The notes below the pieces were generated by a model, which worked only from the letters and a program-made list of their open reading frames with translations, made no database searches and had not been told where the DNA came from. A program made the translations under genes and the position numbers. 64,000 nt of DNA from contig NZ_CP136759.1 of NCBI RefSeq assembly GCF_032931615.1, positions 2,670,501-2,734,500 on the forward strand. The letters run 5' to 3'. Below are positions 1 through 10,722 of this stretch, piece after piece; within the stretch, counting starts at the first letter, position 1; each line of letters opens with the position of its first letter. Source of the DNA: Palleronia sp. LCG004 (lineage in GTDB: Bacteria > Pseudomonadota > Alphaproteobacteria > Rhodobacterales > Rhodobacteraceae).

Positions 1-2213
1 CGGTCGTGCAGATGTTCGAGCGTCGCCCAGGCGATCGAGAGACCGTCATAGGTCGCCGTGCCGCGCCCCACCTCGTCGAGGATGACAAGCGCGCTCTCGT
101 CGGCCTGGTTGAGGATCGCGGCCGTCTCGACCATCTCGACCATGAAGGTCGAACGCCCCCGCGCCAGATCGTCCGAGGCACCGACCCGGCTGAAAAGCTG
201 GCTCACCAGACCGATGCGCGCGCGCGTCGCGGGCACGAAGGCCCCCATCTGCGCCAGCAGCGCGATCAGTGCGTTCTGCCGCAGGAAGGTCGACTTGCCT
301 GCCATGTTGGGCCCCGTCAGCAGCCAGAGCGCGGCCGCGTCCCCGCCCTCGGAAAGCGCGCAATCGTTGGCGACGAAAGGCGCGCCTCCTTGCGCGCGCA
401 GCGCCTGTTCCACGACGGGGTGGCGCCCGCCCTCGACCGCGAATGCGCGGCCCGTCTCGATCACCGGCCGGGTCCAGCGCTCGCCCTCGGCCAGATCGGC
501 CAGCGCGGCGGCAAGGTCGATCCCCGACAGCGCACGCGCCGCATCGCCGATCGGCCCCGCATGGTCGAGGATCCGCGCGGCGAGCGCGCCGAAGATCCGC
601 CGCTCGATCTCGATCGCGCGGTCGCGGGCATTCAGGATCCGCGTCTCCAGCTCGCTCAGCTCCACGGTCGTGAAGCGCACCGCGCTCGCCGTCGTCTGGC
701 GGTGGATAAACCGCGCCGAAAGCGGCTCGGCCAGCATCTTCTTGGCGTGGGTGGCGGTCGTCTCGATGAAATAGCCAAGCACGTTGTTGTGCTTGATCTT
801 CAGCCCGGGGATCGCCGTTTCCTCGGCATAGTCGGCCTGCATGCCCGCGATCACGCCGCGCCCTTCGTCGCGGAGGCGCCGCACCTCGTCGAGCTCCTCG
901 TCGAAGCCGGGCGCCACGAGGCCGCCCTCGCGGGCGAGGACCGGGGGCTCGGCCACCAGCGCCTCGTCGAGTTCGGACAGCAGGTCGTCGTGACCGGACA
1001 GTGCCACCGCCGCCTGGGCCAGCTCGCGCGGCAGATCCCGGTCGGCCAGCAGATCGCCCAGATCGCCGGCCCGGCCCAGCCCGTCGCGGATCGCGGCGAG
1101 GTCCCGCGGTCCGCCCCGTTCCAGCGCCAGCCGCGACAGCGCCCGGTCCATGTCGGGCGCGCGCCGCAGCGTCCCGCGCAGCGCCTCGCGCAGCGACCCG
1201 TCCTCCACGAGGTATCCGACCGAGTCGTGACGCGCGCGGATCGTCTCCGCATCGCGCGAGGGCGATGTCAGGCGCCGCTCCAGCAGGCGCCCGCCGCCCG
1301 CCGTGACGGTCCGGTCGATCGCCGCGAGAAGCGTGCCGTCGCGTCCGCCCGACAGGCTGCGCGTCAGTTCGAGGTTTCGCCGCGTCGCCGCGTCGATCTG
1401 CATGGCGCCGCCCGCCTCCTCGCGGCGGGGCGGACGCAGGAGCGGCAGTTTGCCCTTCTGCGTGATTTCGAGATAATCGACCAGCGCCGCGAGTGCCGAG
1501 ATCTCGGCCCGGTCGAACGTGCCGAACGCGTCGAGCGTCGCCACGTGAAACACCGAGCAGAGCCGCGCCGCGCCGCTCGTGCTGTCGAAGGAGCCGCGCG
1601 AGAGCGGCGTCATCTGGGCCCCGGCCTCGGCCACGGTCTCGGCCTGCGCGCGCTCGTGCGTTTCGCTCAGCAGCACCTCGCGGGGGCCGAGGCGAGCAAG
1701 CTCGGGGCCGAGGCGCACGGGCGGGCAGGGCGCGCAGGCAAGCTCTCCGGTCGAAATGTCGACCCAGGCGATGGCGCCCTCGCCGCGCATCTCGGCAAAG
1801 GCCGCGAGGAAATTGTTGCGCCGCGCGTCGAGCAGCGTCTCCTCGGTCAGGGTGCCGGGCGTGACGAGGCGCACGACCTCGCGACGGACGACGGATTTCG
1901 ACCCGCGCTTCTTGGCCTCGGCGGGGTCCTCGGTCTGTTCGCAGACGGCGACGCGGAAGCCCTTGCGGATCAGCGTCAGCAGGTAGCTTTCGGCCGCGTG
2001 GACGGGCACGCCGCACATCGGGATGTCGTCGCCCTGATGCTTGCCGCGCTTGGTAAGCGCGATGTCGAGCGCCGCGGCCGCGGCCACCGCGTCGTCGAAG
2101 AAGAGTTCGTAGAAATCGCCCATCCGGTAGAAGAGCAGCGCGCCCTGATACTCGGCCTTGATGTCGAGATATTGCGCCATCATGGGCGTGACGGCGGCAT
2201 TGGCGACATTCAT
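1..2213 (-). CDS. mutS: DNA mismatch repair ATPase MutS (3' end outside window)
   Basis: MutS binds base mismatches and small loops, then uses ATP to recruit MutL. About 737 codons are visible from an ATG at 2213; the family is usually 850-900 residues, so the dimerisation tail is missing beyond base 1. The mismatch-reading Phe-x-Glu motif is present as F34-Y-E36 (GDFYELF). The Walker A motif GPNMAGKST lies near residues 633-641 and Walker B LDEVGRGT near 710. No in-frame stop occurs before the window edge. The start is followed by [19 protein letters not shown], and the mismatch-motif spacing agrees with the E. coli protein (F36/E38). The gene is alone on this strand, with 158 bases separating it from the maoC-like gene. 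Confidence 0.97.
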   Translation of the reverse strand, partial: MNVANAAVTPMMAQYLDIKAEYQGALLFYRMGDFYELFFDDAVAAAAALDIALTKRGKHQGDDIPMCGVPVHAAESYLLTLIRKGFRVAVCEQTEDPAEAKKRGSKSVVRREVVRLVTPGTLTEETLLDARRNNFLAAFAEMRGEGAIAWVDISTGELACAPCPPVRLGPELARLGPREVLLSETHERAQAETVAEAGAQMTPLSRGSFDSTSGAARLCSVFHVATLDAFGTFDRAEISALAALVDYLEITQKGKLPLLRPPRREEAGGAMQIDAATRRNLELTRSLSGGRDGTLLAAIDRTVTAGGGRLLERRLTSPSRDAETIRARHDSVGYLVEDGSLREALRGTLRRAPDMDRALSRLALERGGPRDLAAIRDGLGRAGDLGDLLADRDLPRELAQAAVALSGHDDLLSELDEALVAEPPVLAREGGLVAPGFDEELDEVRRLRDEGRGVIAGMQADYAEETAIPGLKIKHNNVLGYFIETTATHAKKMLAEPLSARFIHRQTTASAVRFTTVELSELETRILNARDRAIEIERRIFGALAARILDHAGPIGDAARALSGIDLAAALADLAEGERWTRPVIETGRAFAVEGGRHPVVEQALRAQGGAPFVANDCALSEGGDAAALWLLTGPNMAGKSTFLRQNALIALLAQMGAFVPATRARIGLVSQLFSRVGASDDLARGRSTFMVEMVETAAILNQADESALVILDEVGRGTATYDGLSIAWATLEHLHD

Positions 2214-2371
2214 GGGCGGTTTCCCCCTCGGGCGCGTTCGGGGGGCAGTCTAGCCAAGGCGCGCGCGGCGCTAAAGGCGCTTTCCTGTGGATGGAACGGG
2301 CCGGTGTGCGTGGGGGGGGAGGTTTCGCGGCGAAACCGTTGCCGATCGCCTGCGTACGGAGCGCGGAGCGT

Positions 2372-2830
2372 TCAGGCGCCGTCGGGGCGTTTCAGCATCA
2401 GCGCGGTGCGCTTGCAGCGGGCGACGAGCGTGTCGTCCTGCTTGAAGCAGCGATGCTCGAACTCGACGAGGCCCTGGGTCGGGCGGGAGCGGCTTTCGCG
2501 CAGCGACAGCACGGTCGTCTCGGCGCGCAGCGTGTCGCCGTGGAAGACCGGGGCGGGAAATGTCACCTCGGAGAAGCCGAGATTGCCGGCGGTGGTGCCG
2601 AGGGTCGTGTCCTGCACGCTGAGGCCCACGAGGATGGCGAAGGTGAACATCGAGTTGAAGAGCCGTTCGCCCCATTCGGTGCCTTCGGCGAACTGCGCGT
2701 CGATATGGAGCGGCTGGGGGTTCATCGACATGAGGCTGAACATCGTGTTGTCGGCCTCGCTGACCGTGCGGCGCAGTTCGTGCCGGAAATGCTGGCCCTC
2801 GTGGAATTCCTCGAAATAGAGACCGGCCAT
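2372..2830 (-). CDS. MaoC family hydratase (hot-dog fold)
   Basis: A 152-residue protein of the MaoC/(R)-specific enoyl-CoA hydratase type. These proteins add or remove water on CoA thioesters, and the family includes mesaconyl-CoA hydratases. The N-terminal half carries the hydratase helix region (NPQPLHID, with the usual acidic/His pair) and the C-terminal half reads FPAPVFHGDTLRAETTV, typical of the family. There is no signal peptide, so it should be cytosolic. It is divergent from the thiolase-like gene at 2968 (137 bases between starts), which fits a shared role in acyl-CoA metabolism. Substrate cannot be read from the sequence. Confidence 0.85.
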   Translation of the reverse strand: MAGLYFEEFHEGQHFRHELRRTVSEADNTMFSLMSMNPQPLHIDAQFAEGTEWGERLFNSMFTFAILVGLSVQDTTLGTTAGNLGFSEVTFPAPVFHGDTLRAETTVLSLRESRSRPTQGLVEFEHRCFKQDDTLVARCKRTALMLKRPDGA

Positions 2831-2967
2831 CGCATTTCCCCCCGCGCGCGTTCCTCGGATGCGAGCCTGTCACGAAACCCGCATCCGTTCCAGCGCCCGT
2901 GGAAACGGGATGACTTGGCCGCCGCCGCACGGCTAGGCTGATCGGGAGCTCATCGGGAGGAGAGGCC

Positions 2968-4128
2968 ATGGAACCCTGCATCGTCGGCTGGGGCCACACG
3001 AAATTCGGGGCGTTAAAGGATCGGACGCTCGAGGATCTGATCGTCGCGGCGGCGCGCGAGGCGCTTGACCATGCGGGCCTTCCGGCGGCCGAGGTCGACG
3101 GGATCTGGCTGGGGCATTTCAATTCGGGGATGGTGGGCGACGCCTTCGCCTCGTCGCTGGTCCTGTCGCTCGACGAGGATCTGCGCTTCACGCCCGCGAC
3201 GCGGTGCGAGAATGCCTGCGCGTCGGGATCGGCCGCGATCTATTCCGCGCTCGACGCCGTCAGGGCGGGGTCGGCGAAGGTCGCGCTGGTGATCGGGGTC
3301 GAGAAGATGACCGAGCTCGACACGCGGGGCGTGACGAAGGCGCTGGCGGGCGCGTCGTACCAGAAGGAGGAATCGGATGTCAGCTTTCCGCAGATCTTCG
3401 GGCGGATCGCGGGGCAGTATTTCCAGAATTTCGGGGACCAGTCCGAGGCGCTGGCGCGGATCGCGGTCAAGAACCACCGTAATGCGATGTCCAACCCGCT
3501 GGCGCATCTGCACAAGGAGGTCACGTTCGAGTTCTGCAACACCGTGTCCGAGAAGAACCCGATGATCGCGGCGCCGCTCAGGATGACGGATTGCTCGCTC
3601 ATTTCGGACGGGGCGGCGGCGATGGTGATCGTGGCCCCCGGGATGGCGGCGGATTTCCCGCAGGCGGTCACGTTCCGTTCCGCCGTGCAGGTCAACGACT
3701 TTCTGCCGATGTCGCGGCGCGACATGACCGCACTGGCAGGACCCGCGCGGGCGTTCGACCTGGCCTACGAGCGCGCGGGGATCGGCGTGGGCGACGTGGA
3801 TTTCGCCGAGGTCCACGATTGTTTCACGATCGCCGAGCTGATGATCTACGAGGCAATGGGTCTGACGCCCAGGGGCAAGGGCGCGCGCGCCATCGCCGAG
3901 GGGGTCGTCGCCAAGGGCGGGTCCTGCCCGGTGAACCTGTCGGGCGGGCTCAAGGCCAAGGGGCACCCGGTCGGCGCCACGGGCGTGTCGATGCACGTGA
4001 TGGCGGCGCGTCAGCTGACGGGTGCGGCCGAGGGGATGCAGGCCGAGGGGGCGGAGATCGGCCTCGTCTTCAACATGGGAGGATCGGGCGTCGCCAATTA
4101 CTGCTCGGTGCTCGAGGCCGCGCGCTAG
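2968..4128 (+). CDS. Thiolase-family acetyl-CoA acyltransferase (SCP2-like)
   Basis: A 386-residue thiolase of the SCP-x/SCP2-like branch, expected to cleave or condense acyl-CoA. The nucleophile region reads CENACASGS, with Cys84 as the likely catalytic residue. The C-terminal active-site loop GGLKAKGHPVGATG and a late glycine-rich GGSGVAN are present. A good Shine-Dalgarno (GGGAGGAG) precedes the ATG. In this branch many members are annotated only from homology, and some lack proven thiolase activity. The divergent MaoC-type hydratase next door supports a role in fatty or dicarboxylic acyl-CoA turnover. Confidence 0.87.
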   Translation: MEPCIVGWGHTKFGALKDRTLEDLIVAAAREALDHAGLPAAEVDGIWLGHFNSGMVGDAFASSLVLSLDEDLRFTPATRCENACASGSAAIYSALDAVRAGSAKVALVIGVEKMTELDTRGVTKALAGASYQKEESDVSFPQIFGRIAGQYFQNFGDQSEALARIAVKNHRNAMSNPLAHLHKEVTFEFCNTVSEKNPMIAAPLRMTDCSLISDGAAAMVIVAPGMAADFPQAVTFRSAVQVNDFLPMSRRDMTALAGPARAFDLAYERAGIGVGDVDFAEVHDCFTIAELMIYEAMGLTPRGKGARAIAEGVVAKGGSCPVNLSGGLKAKGHPVGATGVSMHVMAARQLTGAAEGMQAEGAEIGLVFNMGGSGVANYCSVLEAAR

Positions 4129-4152
4129 GGGCGTGCGCGGCCCCGTGGGGCG

Positions 4153-4800
4153 TCAGCCGCCCACGAAGGGCGCGTCGTCGCCCCAGAGCTGGCGGATGCG
4201 CGCGTCACGCCCGCAGCCCTCGCGGTAGCGTTTGTAGGCCACGCTTTTCGGAACGGCGAGGCCGACCGAGGAGAAGGCGATGCGCTCGTCGCTCTTGTAG
4301 TAATCCTGGTGGTAGGCGCCGACCGGATAGAATTCCGACGCCGCGACGATCGGGGTCACGATCTCCTGCCCGAGCTCCTGCTCGGCCGCGGCCTTGGCGG
4401 CTTCGGCGGCCTGGCGCTGATCCTCGTTCCGGACGAAGACGGCGGTCGTGTATTCGTGGCCGCGATCGCAGAACTGCCCGCGCGCATCGGTCGGGTCGAT
4501 CGAGCGGAAGAACAGGTCCATCAGCTGGCGATAGCTGACCTGAGAGGGGTCGTAGGGGATCGTCACGGCCTCGATATGATCGCCCGAGGCGCGGTATTCG
4601 GGGTCGGCCGTGGTGCCGCCGGTGAAGCCGGAGACGACATCGCCGACGCCGTCCACCTTTTCGAAATCGGCCTCGACGCACCAGAAGCAGCCGCCGGCGA
4701 CGATCGCGGTATCGGATTGGGCAGCCGCGGCGCCCGCCGTGGCGACGGCACCGAGCGCGGCGAGCAGCGCGGCCTTGGCGTATGAGATGGTGGTTTGCAT
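4153..4800 (-). CDS. msrA: Exported peptide-methionine (S)-S-oxide reductase MsrA
   Basis: MsrA reduces methionine-S-sulfoxide in oxidised proteins. The motif GCFWC is at residues 37-41 (Cys38 catalytic) and a late Cys near the C-terminus (REGCGRD) can act as resolving residue. I start the gene at the ATG at 4800, because AAGGAGAG sits just upstream and the resulting N-terminus (MQTTISYAKAALLAALGAV, ending AAAAQ) is a signal peptide; an upstream in-frame ATG at 4854 would bury it. The 215-residue product should therefore act in the periplasm, unlike the usual cytosolic MsrA. It converges with the thiolase gene, 24 bases away. Confidence 0.95.
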   Translation of the reverse strand: MQTTISYAKAALLAALGAVATAGAAAAQSDTAIVAGGCFWCVEADFEKVDGVGDVVSGFTGGTTADPEYRASGDHIEAVTIPYDPSQVSYRQLMDLFFRSIDPTDARGQFCDRGHEYTTAVFVRNEDQRQAAEAAKAAAEQELGQEIVTPIVAASEFYPVGAYHQDYYKSDERIAFSSVGLAVPKSVAYKRYREGCGRDARIRQLWGDDAPFVGG

Positions 4801-4934
4801 GGGGACTCTCCTTATGACCGGAGGATCCCGCCGGGCGGGCCACGTTGCAAGCAAACCGCGCGTGAGTTCACGCCATGGTGAGGGAAGTCGGAAAAAAATC
4901 CCGGAGGTTGAAACTCGACCCGGGAGACTCCCGT

Positions 4935-5117
4935 GACTGAGGGTGTCGCGGTATTCGGGGCGTTCACAAAACGGGTTTTGGCGGTAACCGGCTAAGGGCT
5001 GCGCACAGGATCTGAACGTCGCCGCGGTGCGTAGTTCACCCGGAACGGGTGCCGAGGAATGTGCTGTTTTTGTCCTCGAGCATCCAGAGGCAGGCGGGTC
5101 CGTGCAACCCGCCTGCC
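4935..5117 (+). ncRNA. ssrS: Candidate structured RNA, possibly 6S RNA
   Basis: The 336 bases between msrA and argG hold no credible reading frame but dense base-pairing. CTGCGCAC (4999-5006) pairs with GTGCGTAG (about 5028-5035), closing a roughly 20-base loop. CACCC-GGAAC-GGGTG forms a hairpin around 5037-5051. ATTC near 4953 can pair with GAAT near 5057, and GAGGG near 4939 with TCCTC near 5073, enclosing the whole unit. An 11-base-pair hairpin follows at 5089-5117. This long closed rod with an open centre, about 150 bases in all, resembles 6S RNA, which sequesters sigma70 RNA polymerase. I could not compare it with a covariance model. Strand and ends are inferred. Confidence 0.4.
5089..5117. 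terminator. 11-bp perfect hairpin downstream of argG and the candidate RNA
   Basis: GGCAGGCGGGT and ACCCGCCTGCC form a perfect 11-base-pair stem with a 7-base loop. On the plus strand it is followed by GCCTTTCC, a weak T-run; on the minus strand it lies 20 bases past the argG stop with no clear T-run. It may end the candidate RNA, argG, or both. Confidence 0.55.
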
Positions 5118-5136
5118 GCCTTTCCTGTGACCTGCG

Positions 5137-6360
<1,224 letters not shown>

Positions 6361-6477
6361 GGAGATCTCCTTGGAATGGTCGCGTGGCGATACCGGCTTT
6401 GCTAGGATGCGACAAGACGTCAACCCGAGGTCAACCCCTTTCGGAGAGACGGAGGAAGATCGCAGAAGGAGAGACCG

Positions 6478-7221
6478 ATGAAGGGATGGCACCTGTTCCG
6501 CCACGCGCTGAAGATGATCAGCGGCAATGTGGGTGCGGCCTTTCGCGTCACGGGGCTGCCCTATGTCGTGATGCTGGCGATCACGCTGCTCTTGCCGGCA
6601 ATCGTTCCGGCGCAGCCGACGGCGGCGGGGTTCCTCGTGCCCTTCGCCATCGCCATGGTCGCCTATCTGCTCGCCTTCGTGTGGATGGCGGTGCAGTGGC
6701 ACCGCTATGTCCTGCTGGGCGAGATCCAGTCGGGGATCGTGCCGCACTGGCACGGATCGGCGAGCCGCGCCTACCTGCTGCGGTCGATCTTTCTGGGGCT
6801 TCTCACGCTGGTGCTGGCCGCTGTGGCTCTTTTCGTGTCGCATTTCCTCGTCATGGCGATGCCGTCGGCGGTGGCGACGCTCGTCCTCAATGTCGCGGCG
6901 ATGGCGCTGGTGCTGACGGTCATCGGGCGGATCAGCCCGGTCCTGCCCGCCGCGGCCGTGAACGACCGGCTGTCGATCGGGGAGGCCTGGGCCGCGACCG
7001 CGGGCGGCACGGGCGCGATCCTCGTCTCGGGGGTGCTGCTGACGCTTCTGTCCTTCGTGCCGGCGATCCTGGTGGCGCTGGGCCTCGGCATCATCGCGGC
7101 GGTGTCGAGCCTGGCGTTCCAGTGGCTCGTCACGGTGCTGGGGCTGTGCCTGATGACGACGATCTACGGCCATTACGTCGAGGGGCGGGACCTTCTGGGC
7201 GGTCGGGACGAATTGACCTGA
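6478..7221 (+). CDS. Multi-pass inner-membrane protein of unknown function
   Basis: A 247-residue hydrophobic protein with about six predicted membrane segments: near residues 28-48, 50-72, 102-125, 127-150, 175-200 and 205-232. A strong Shine-Dalgarno (AGAAGGAGAG) precedes the ATG. No catalytic or transport motif is recognisable. It resembles the small integral membrane proteins that Rhodobacterales carry next to housekeeping genes. Threonine dehydratase starts 26 bases downstream, so the two are probably co-transcribed. No functional claim is made. Confidence 0.8.
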   Translation: MKGWHLFRHALKMISGNVGAAFRVTGLPYVVMLAITLLLPAIVPAQPTAAGFLVPFAIAMVAYLLAFVWMAVQWHRYVLLGEIQSGIVPHWHGSASRAYLLRSIFLGLLTLVLAAVALFVSHFLVMAMPSAVATLVLNVAAMALVLTVIGRISPVLPAAAVNDRLSIGEAWAATAGGTGAILVSGVLLTLLSFVPAILVALGLGIIAAVSSLAFQWLVTVLGLCLMTTIYGHYVEGRDLLGGRDELT

Positions 7222-7247
7222 GCGCCGATCGGGCGCATCTCGGGGAC

Positions 7248-8495
7248 ATGACCGATATCGAAGCCCAAGCCATCGCCGTGACCGAGAGCCTGCGGGACCT
7301 CTTTCCCGCGACCCCGCTCCTGCGCAACGAATACCTGAGCGGGAAATACGAGGCCGATATCCGGCTCAAGCGCGAGGATCTCTCGCCCGTTCGGTCCTAC
7401 AAGATCCGCGGGGCGTTCAACGCGATGCGCAAGGCGCTGGACGCGCGGCCCGACACGCGGCTTTTCGTCTGCGCGAGCGCGGGCAACCACGCTCAGGGCG
7501 TCGCGTACAATTGCAGCCATTTCGGCGTGAGGGGCGTGATCTTCATGCCGGTCACCACGCCGCAGCAGAAGATCGACAAGACCCGCGCCTTCGGCGGCGA
7601 CGCGGTGGAGATCCGGCTGGTCGGCGATTACTTCGACGCCACGCTGGGCACCGCGAAGGCCTTCTGCGACGAGGCGGGCGGGCATTTCCTGTCGCCCTTC
7701 GACGATCCGGACGTGATCGAGGGGCAGAGCTCGGTCGGGGTGGAGATCCTGGCGGAGATGGAGACGGCCCCCGACATCGTGATCCTGCCCGTGGGCGGCG
7801 GAGGGCTTTCGTCGGGGATCACGCGCTATTTCGCCGACGCCTCGCCCGGGACCGAGTTCTATTATGTCGAGCCGCGGGGCGGGGCGAGCCTCGGCGCCGC
7901 GCTGGAGAAGGGCGAGCTCGTGACGCTCGACCGGGTGGACAGTTTCGTCGACGGCGCCTCGGTCGCGCGGATCGGGGAGCGGACCTTCGAGATCCTGCGC
8001 CATGTCGATCGCGACCGGGTGCTGGCGGCGCCCGAGGACCGGATCTGCGCCACGATCATCGAGATGCTGAACGTCGAGGGGATCGTGCTGGAACCGGCGG
8101 GGGCGCTGGCCGTCGACGTGCTGCCGGAGCTAGCCGAGCGGATCCGCGGCAAATCGGTCGTCTGTGTGACCTCGGGGGGGAATTTCGATTTCGAGCGTCT
8201 GCCGGAAGTGCGCGAGCGGGCGCAGAAATACGGCGGCGTGAAGAAGTACTTCGTGCTGCGGATGCCGCAGCGGCCCGGCGCCTTGCGCGATTTCCTCGAA
8301 TTGCTGGGGCCCGACGACGATATCGCGCGGTTCGAATACCTCAAGAAATCGGCGCGCAACTTCGGATCGGTGCTGATCGGCATCGAGACGCGAGACCCTG
8401 CGAATTTCGCCACGCTCTTCGGCAGGCTCGACGCGAAGGGCTTCGTCTATCAGGACATCACCGACGACCGGACACTGTCGGAATTCCTGATCTAG
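7248..8495 (+). CDS. ilvA: Threonine ammonia-lyase, short form
   Basis: This PLP enzyme deaminates threonine to 2-oxobutanoate, the first step of isoleucine synthesis. The PLP lysine is K52 in [19 protein letters not shown] is at about residues 77-84, and the phosphate-binding glycine loop GGGGLSSG is present. At 415 residues it is shorter than the roughly 510-residue E. coli form. After the catalytic domain comes one ACT-like regulatory region ([20 protein letters not shown]). I chose the ATG at 7248, since the longer open frame upstream (back to 6384) is an off-frame reading through the membrane-protein gene. It follows that gene closely, and its stop interlocks with the stop of the convergent HPt gene. 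Confidence 0.95.
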   Translation: MTDIEAQAIAVTESLRDLFPATPLLRNEYLSGKYEADIRLKREDLSPVRSYKIRGAFNAMRKALDARPDTRLFVCASAGNHAQGVAYNCSHFGVRGVIFMPVTTPQQKIDKTRAFGGDAVEIRLVGDYFDATLGTAKAFCDEAGGHFLSPFDDPDVIEGQSSVGVEILAEMETAPDIVILPVGGGGLSSGITRYFADASPGTEFYYVEPRGGASLGAALEKGELVTLDRVDSFVDGASVARIGERTFEILRHVDRDRVLAAPEDRICATIIEMLNVEGIVLEPAGALAVDVLPELAERIRGKSVVCVTSGGNFDFERLPEVRERAQKYGGVKKYFVLRMPQRPGALRDFLELLGPDDDIARFEYLKKSARNFGSVLIGIETRDPANFATLFGRLDAKGFVYQDITDDRTLSEFLI

Positions 8496-8806
8496 ACGGT
8501 GATCCCGTAGCGGTCGCGCACGAGCTTGCACGAGGTCGCGAAGGAGGTGCGGACGGGATCCGGATCGACGCGGGTGCCCGCGCGGGCCTGCGCCTCGCCG
8601 ATCTCGCATTGCCGGACGAGGTTCTTGAACCCCACATTGGAGGCGCCGCCCTTCACGAAATGAAGATCCGCGCCGATCCCGGCGCTGTCGGGGTCGAGCC
8701 GCTCGATCACGGGGGCCGTCTCCTCGATGAATATGTCGATGATCTCGAGCAGGCCGTCGGATCCGAGCTGTTCCTGCAGATCGTCGAGCTGGGTCCAGTC
8801 AATCAC
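8492..8806 (-). CDS. HPt phosphotransfer protein
   Basis: A 104-residue single-domain histidine phosphotransfer protein. The phosphoacceptor is His49 in LHFVKGGASNVGF, matching the HxxKG core of HPt domains. The start is a GTG at 8806 with a well-placed GGAGG seven bases upstream. It is divergent from the receiver/PP2C phosphatase gene at 8937, with 130 bases between starts, which makes that protein's receiver domain its likely partner. Its stop shares the CTAG tetranucleotide with the convergent ilvA stop. The upstream kinase is not in this neighbourhood. Confidence 0.88.
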   Translation of the reverse strand: MIDWTQLDDLQEQLGSDGLLEIIDIFIEETAPVIERLDPDSAGIGADLHFVKGGASNVGFKNLVRQCEIGEAQARAGTRVDPDPVRTSFATSCKLVRDRYGITV

Positions 8807-8936
8807 CTTGCATCCTCCGGTTGGGGATCGCGATCCATTGACACGCCAGGGCTTAAGACAAGGTTATCAGATTGATTTACGTCCGATTAAACCTTCTGGG
8901 CGATAGCGGTGCGACCTCTGGTGACGGGACGCCAAC

Positions 8937-10208
8937 TTGAACAAGACGCTCTTACCGCCGATCGGCACGCCGTACCGCCGGGAAGAGGGCGAGGCCCTTA
9001 AGCTGCTGGTTGTCGATGACAGCCGGTTGCAGCGCCGGTTGCTTCTGAGTGCGCTGAACGACACGCGCTACGAGGTGACGGAGGCCGACAGCGCGGAGGC
9101 GGCGCTGGAGATCTGCCGCAGATCGCCGCCCGACATCGTACTGAGCGACTGGGTGATGCCCGGCAAGTCGGGGCTCGACCTTTGTGCCGAGCTGCGCGCG
9201 CTGCAGGGCGAGAAGTACATCTATTTCATCGTGCTGACCTCGAAATCCGAGAAGGGCGAGCTTGCCCGCGCGCTGCGCGAGGGGGCGGACGACTTCCTGT
9301 CGAAGCCGGTGAGCTCGGAGGAGCTGCGCGGCCGGCTGCAGGCGGGAGAGCGGCTGCTGTCGATCGAGCGCGAGCTCACGCAGAAGAACCGCCTCGTGAC
9401 CGAGACGCTCGAGGAGATGCGGGCGATCAACGAGGTGCTGAACCGCGACCTCGTGGAGGCGCGCAAGCTGCAGATGTCGCTCGTGCCCAAGGACACGACC
9501 CGGCTCGGCGATGCGGTGATGTCCTACATGCTGCGCCCGAGCGGCCATATCGGCGGCGACCTGGTGGGCGAGATCCGCTTCGCGCCCGACCGAATCGGGG
9601 TCTTCTCGCTCGACGTGTCGGGGCACGGCATCGCCTCGGCGCTGATCACCGCGCGGCTCGCCTCGTGGCTGTCGGGCAACCGGCCGGGATCGAACGTCGC
9701 GCTGGAGCGGACGGGCGACACGGTGTCGATGCTGCGCCCGAGCGAGACCTGCCGCAAGCTCAACGACCTCTTCATGGCCGAGATGGATACGGAGCATTAC
9801 TTCACCATCGCCATCGCCGAGGTGAACGTCGTCACGCGCAAGGTCGTGTTCTGCCAGGCTGGCCATCCGCATCCGGCGCTGATCACGAACGATGGCGGGG
9901 TGCGGCTGCTCGGGAACGGGGGATTGCCGATCGGGCTGGTCGAGCAGGCGGAATACGAGGATTGCGAGATCACGCTCGGCCCGGGCGAGAGGCTTCTCAT
10001 GTATTCCGACGGCCTGACCGAATGTCCCGATCCCGATGGCGGGATGCTCGACGATGCGGGGCTCGCCTCGATCGTGCGGCGCCATCACGACCGGTCGGGC
10101 AAGCGGCTGCTCGAGGCGATCAAGTGGGAGCTGCTGACGCTGGCCGACACGTCCGATCTGCCCGACGACGTCTCGGCGCTGATCCTGGAATTTCAGTCGA
10201 GCGAATAG
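8937..10208 (+). CDS. Response regulator with PP2C-type (RsbU/SpoIIE) phosphatase output
   Basis: A 423-residue two-domain protein. The N-terminal receiver has acidic residues in LLVVDDSR (about D27/D28), the phosphoacceptor D71 in VLSDWVMPG and a late Lys in FLSKPV. A coiled linker (about residues 145-185, RNLVTETLEE-like heptads) joins it to a PP2C/SpoIIE phosphatase domain. That domain contains GGDLVGE and SLDVSGHG, the acidic metal-binding motifs, and later MYSDGLTE and LPDDVSALIL. Such proteins usually dephosphorylate anti-anti-sigma factors in partner-switching or feed c-di-GMP-type decisions. The start appears to be TTG at 8937, because no ATG or GTG lies in frame before the receiver. 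No anti-sigma or STAS partner is visible here. Confidence 0.9.
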   Translation: MNKTLLPPIGTPYRREEGEALKLLVVDDSRLQRRLLLSALNDTRYEVTEADSAEAALEICRRSPPDIVLSDWVMPGKSGLDLCAELRALQGEKYIYFIVLTSKSEKGELARALREGADDFLSKPVSSEELRGRLQAGERLLSIERELTQKNRLVTETLEEMRAINEVLNRDLVEARKLQMSLVPKDTTRLGDAVMSYMLRPSGHIGGDLVGEIRFAPDRIGVFSLDVSGHGIASALITARLASWLSGNRPGSNVALERTGDTVSMLRPSETCRKLNDLFMAEMDTEHYFTIAIAEVNVVTRKVVFCQAGHPHPALITNDGGVRLLGNGGLPIGLVEQAEYEDCEITLGPGERLLMYSDGLTECPDPDGGMLDDAGLASIVRRHHDRSGKRLLEAIKWELLTLADTSDLPDDVSALILEFQSSE

Positions 10209-10639
10209 AGAACCCGGCGCAGGAAATGCGCGTCGCCGGGATTGCCGAGCATGTCGGGGGCCAGGTGCGCAGGAACGCGGACCGCGCAATGATGCGGCTC
10301 GCTCGGCGGGGCGACGGCGCGGGCGGGACGCGCGAGGTAGATGTGGCAGAGCTTCTCGGCGTGCATCCCGTAATCCGGCATGTAGGCGAAGCGGCGGAAG
10401 GCGCCGATATGCCGCGGCCTGCCGATATGCCAGCCGGTTTCCTCGAGGACCTCGCGGTGGAGGGCGTGGAGCGGCTGCTCGCCCGGATCGATGCCGCCGC
10501 CCGGAAGCTGGAACTCGCGCTCGGGCACGTCCTGCCGGGTCAGCAGGATCTCGCGGCCGATGAGGAGGATCGCGTAGGCCCCCGGTCGGTGGATGTAGGA
10601 GCGTCCCGCCCGGGGCGGATCTCCGAAACGGCGGATCAT
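10193..10639 (-). CDS. Nudix hydrolase
   Basis: A 148-residue Nudix protein that hydrolyses a nucleoside-diphosphate-linked substrate. The Nudix box is complete: GGIDPGEQPLHALHREVLEETGW fits Gx5Ex7REUxEExGU, but I quote only its ends, G-G-I-D-P-G-E and R-E-V-L-E-E-T-G. I start it at the ATG at 10639 (MIRRFGDPPRAGRSYIHRPG); the longer frame would add 43 unconserved residues and overlap the hslO promoter region. Its 3' end overlaps the end of the convergent phosphatase gene by 16 bases. Substrate is unknown. Confidence 0.88.
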   Translation of the reverse strand: MIRRFGDPPRAGRSYIHRPGAYAILLIGREILLTRQDVPEREFQLPGGGIDPGEQPLHALHREVLEETGWHIGRPRHIGAFRRFAYMPDYGMHAEKLCHIYLARPARAVAPPSEPHHCAVRVPAHLAPDMLGNPGDAHFLRRVLYSLD

Positions 10640-10654
10640 GTGCGGCCCCCCGGG

Positions 10655-10685
10655 GTTCAAGCATCGGGCACCGGGCCCTATATTG
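10655..10685 (+). promoter_or_regulatory. Candidate promoter of hslO (RpoH-like -10)
   Basis: CCTATATTG at 10677-10685 matches the alphaproteobacterial RpoH -10 pattern CYTATNT. The -35 region, GGTTCAAG near 10654-10661, is only a partial match to CTTGAA. Hsp33 is a heat and redox chaperone, so RpoH control is reasonable, but a sigma70 reading (TATATT) is equally possible. The element ends 37 bases before the ATG. Confidence 0.35.
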
Positions 10686-10722
10686 CCCCCGTATGCCAAG
10701 CTCCGTCCCCCGAAGGAAGCCC

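Noticed and set aside
6..2819. 937-residue plus-strand open frame opposite mutS
   Set aside because: It mirrors mutS and the MaoC-like gene codon by codon, is rich in Arg/His/Asp/Leu as antisense frames of high-GC genes are, and shows no domain.
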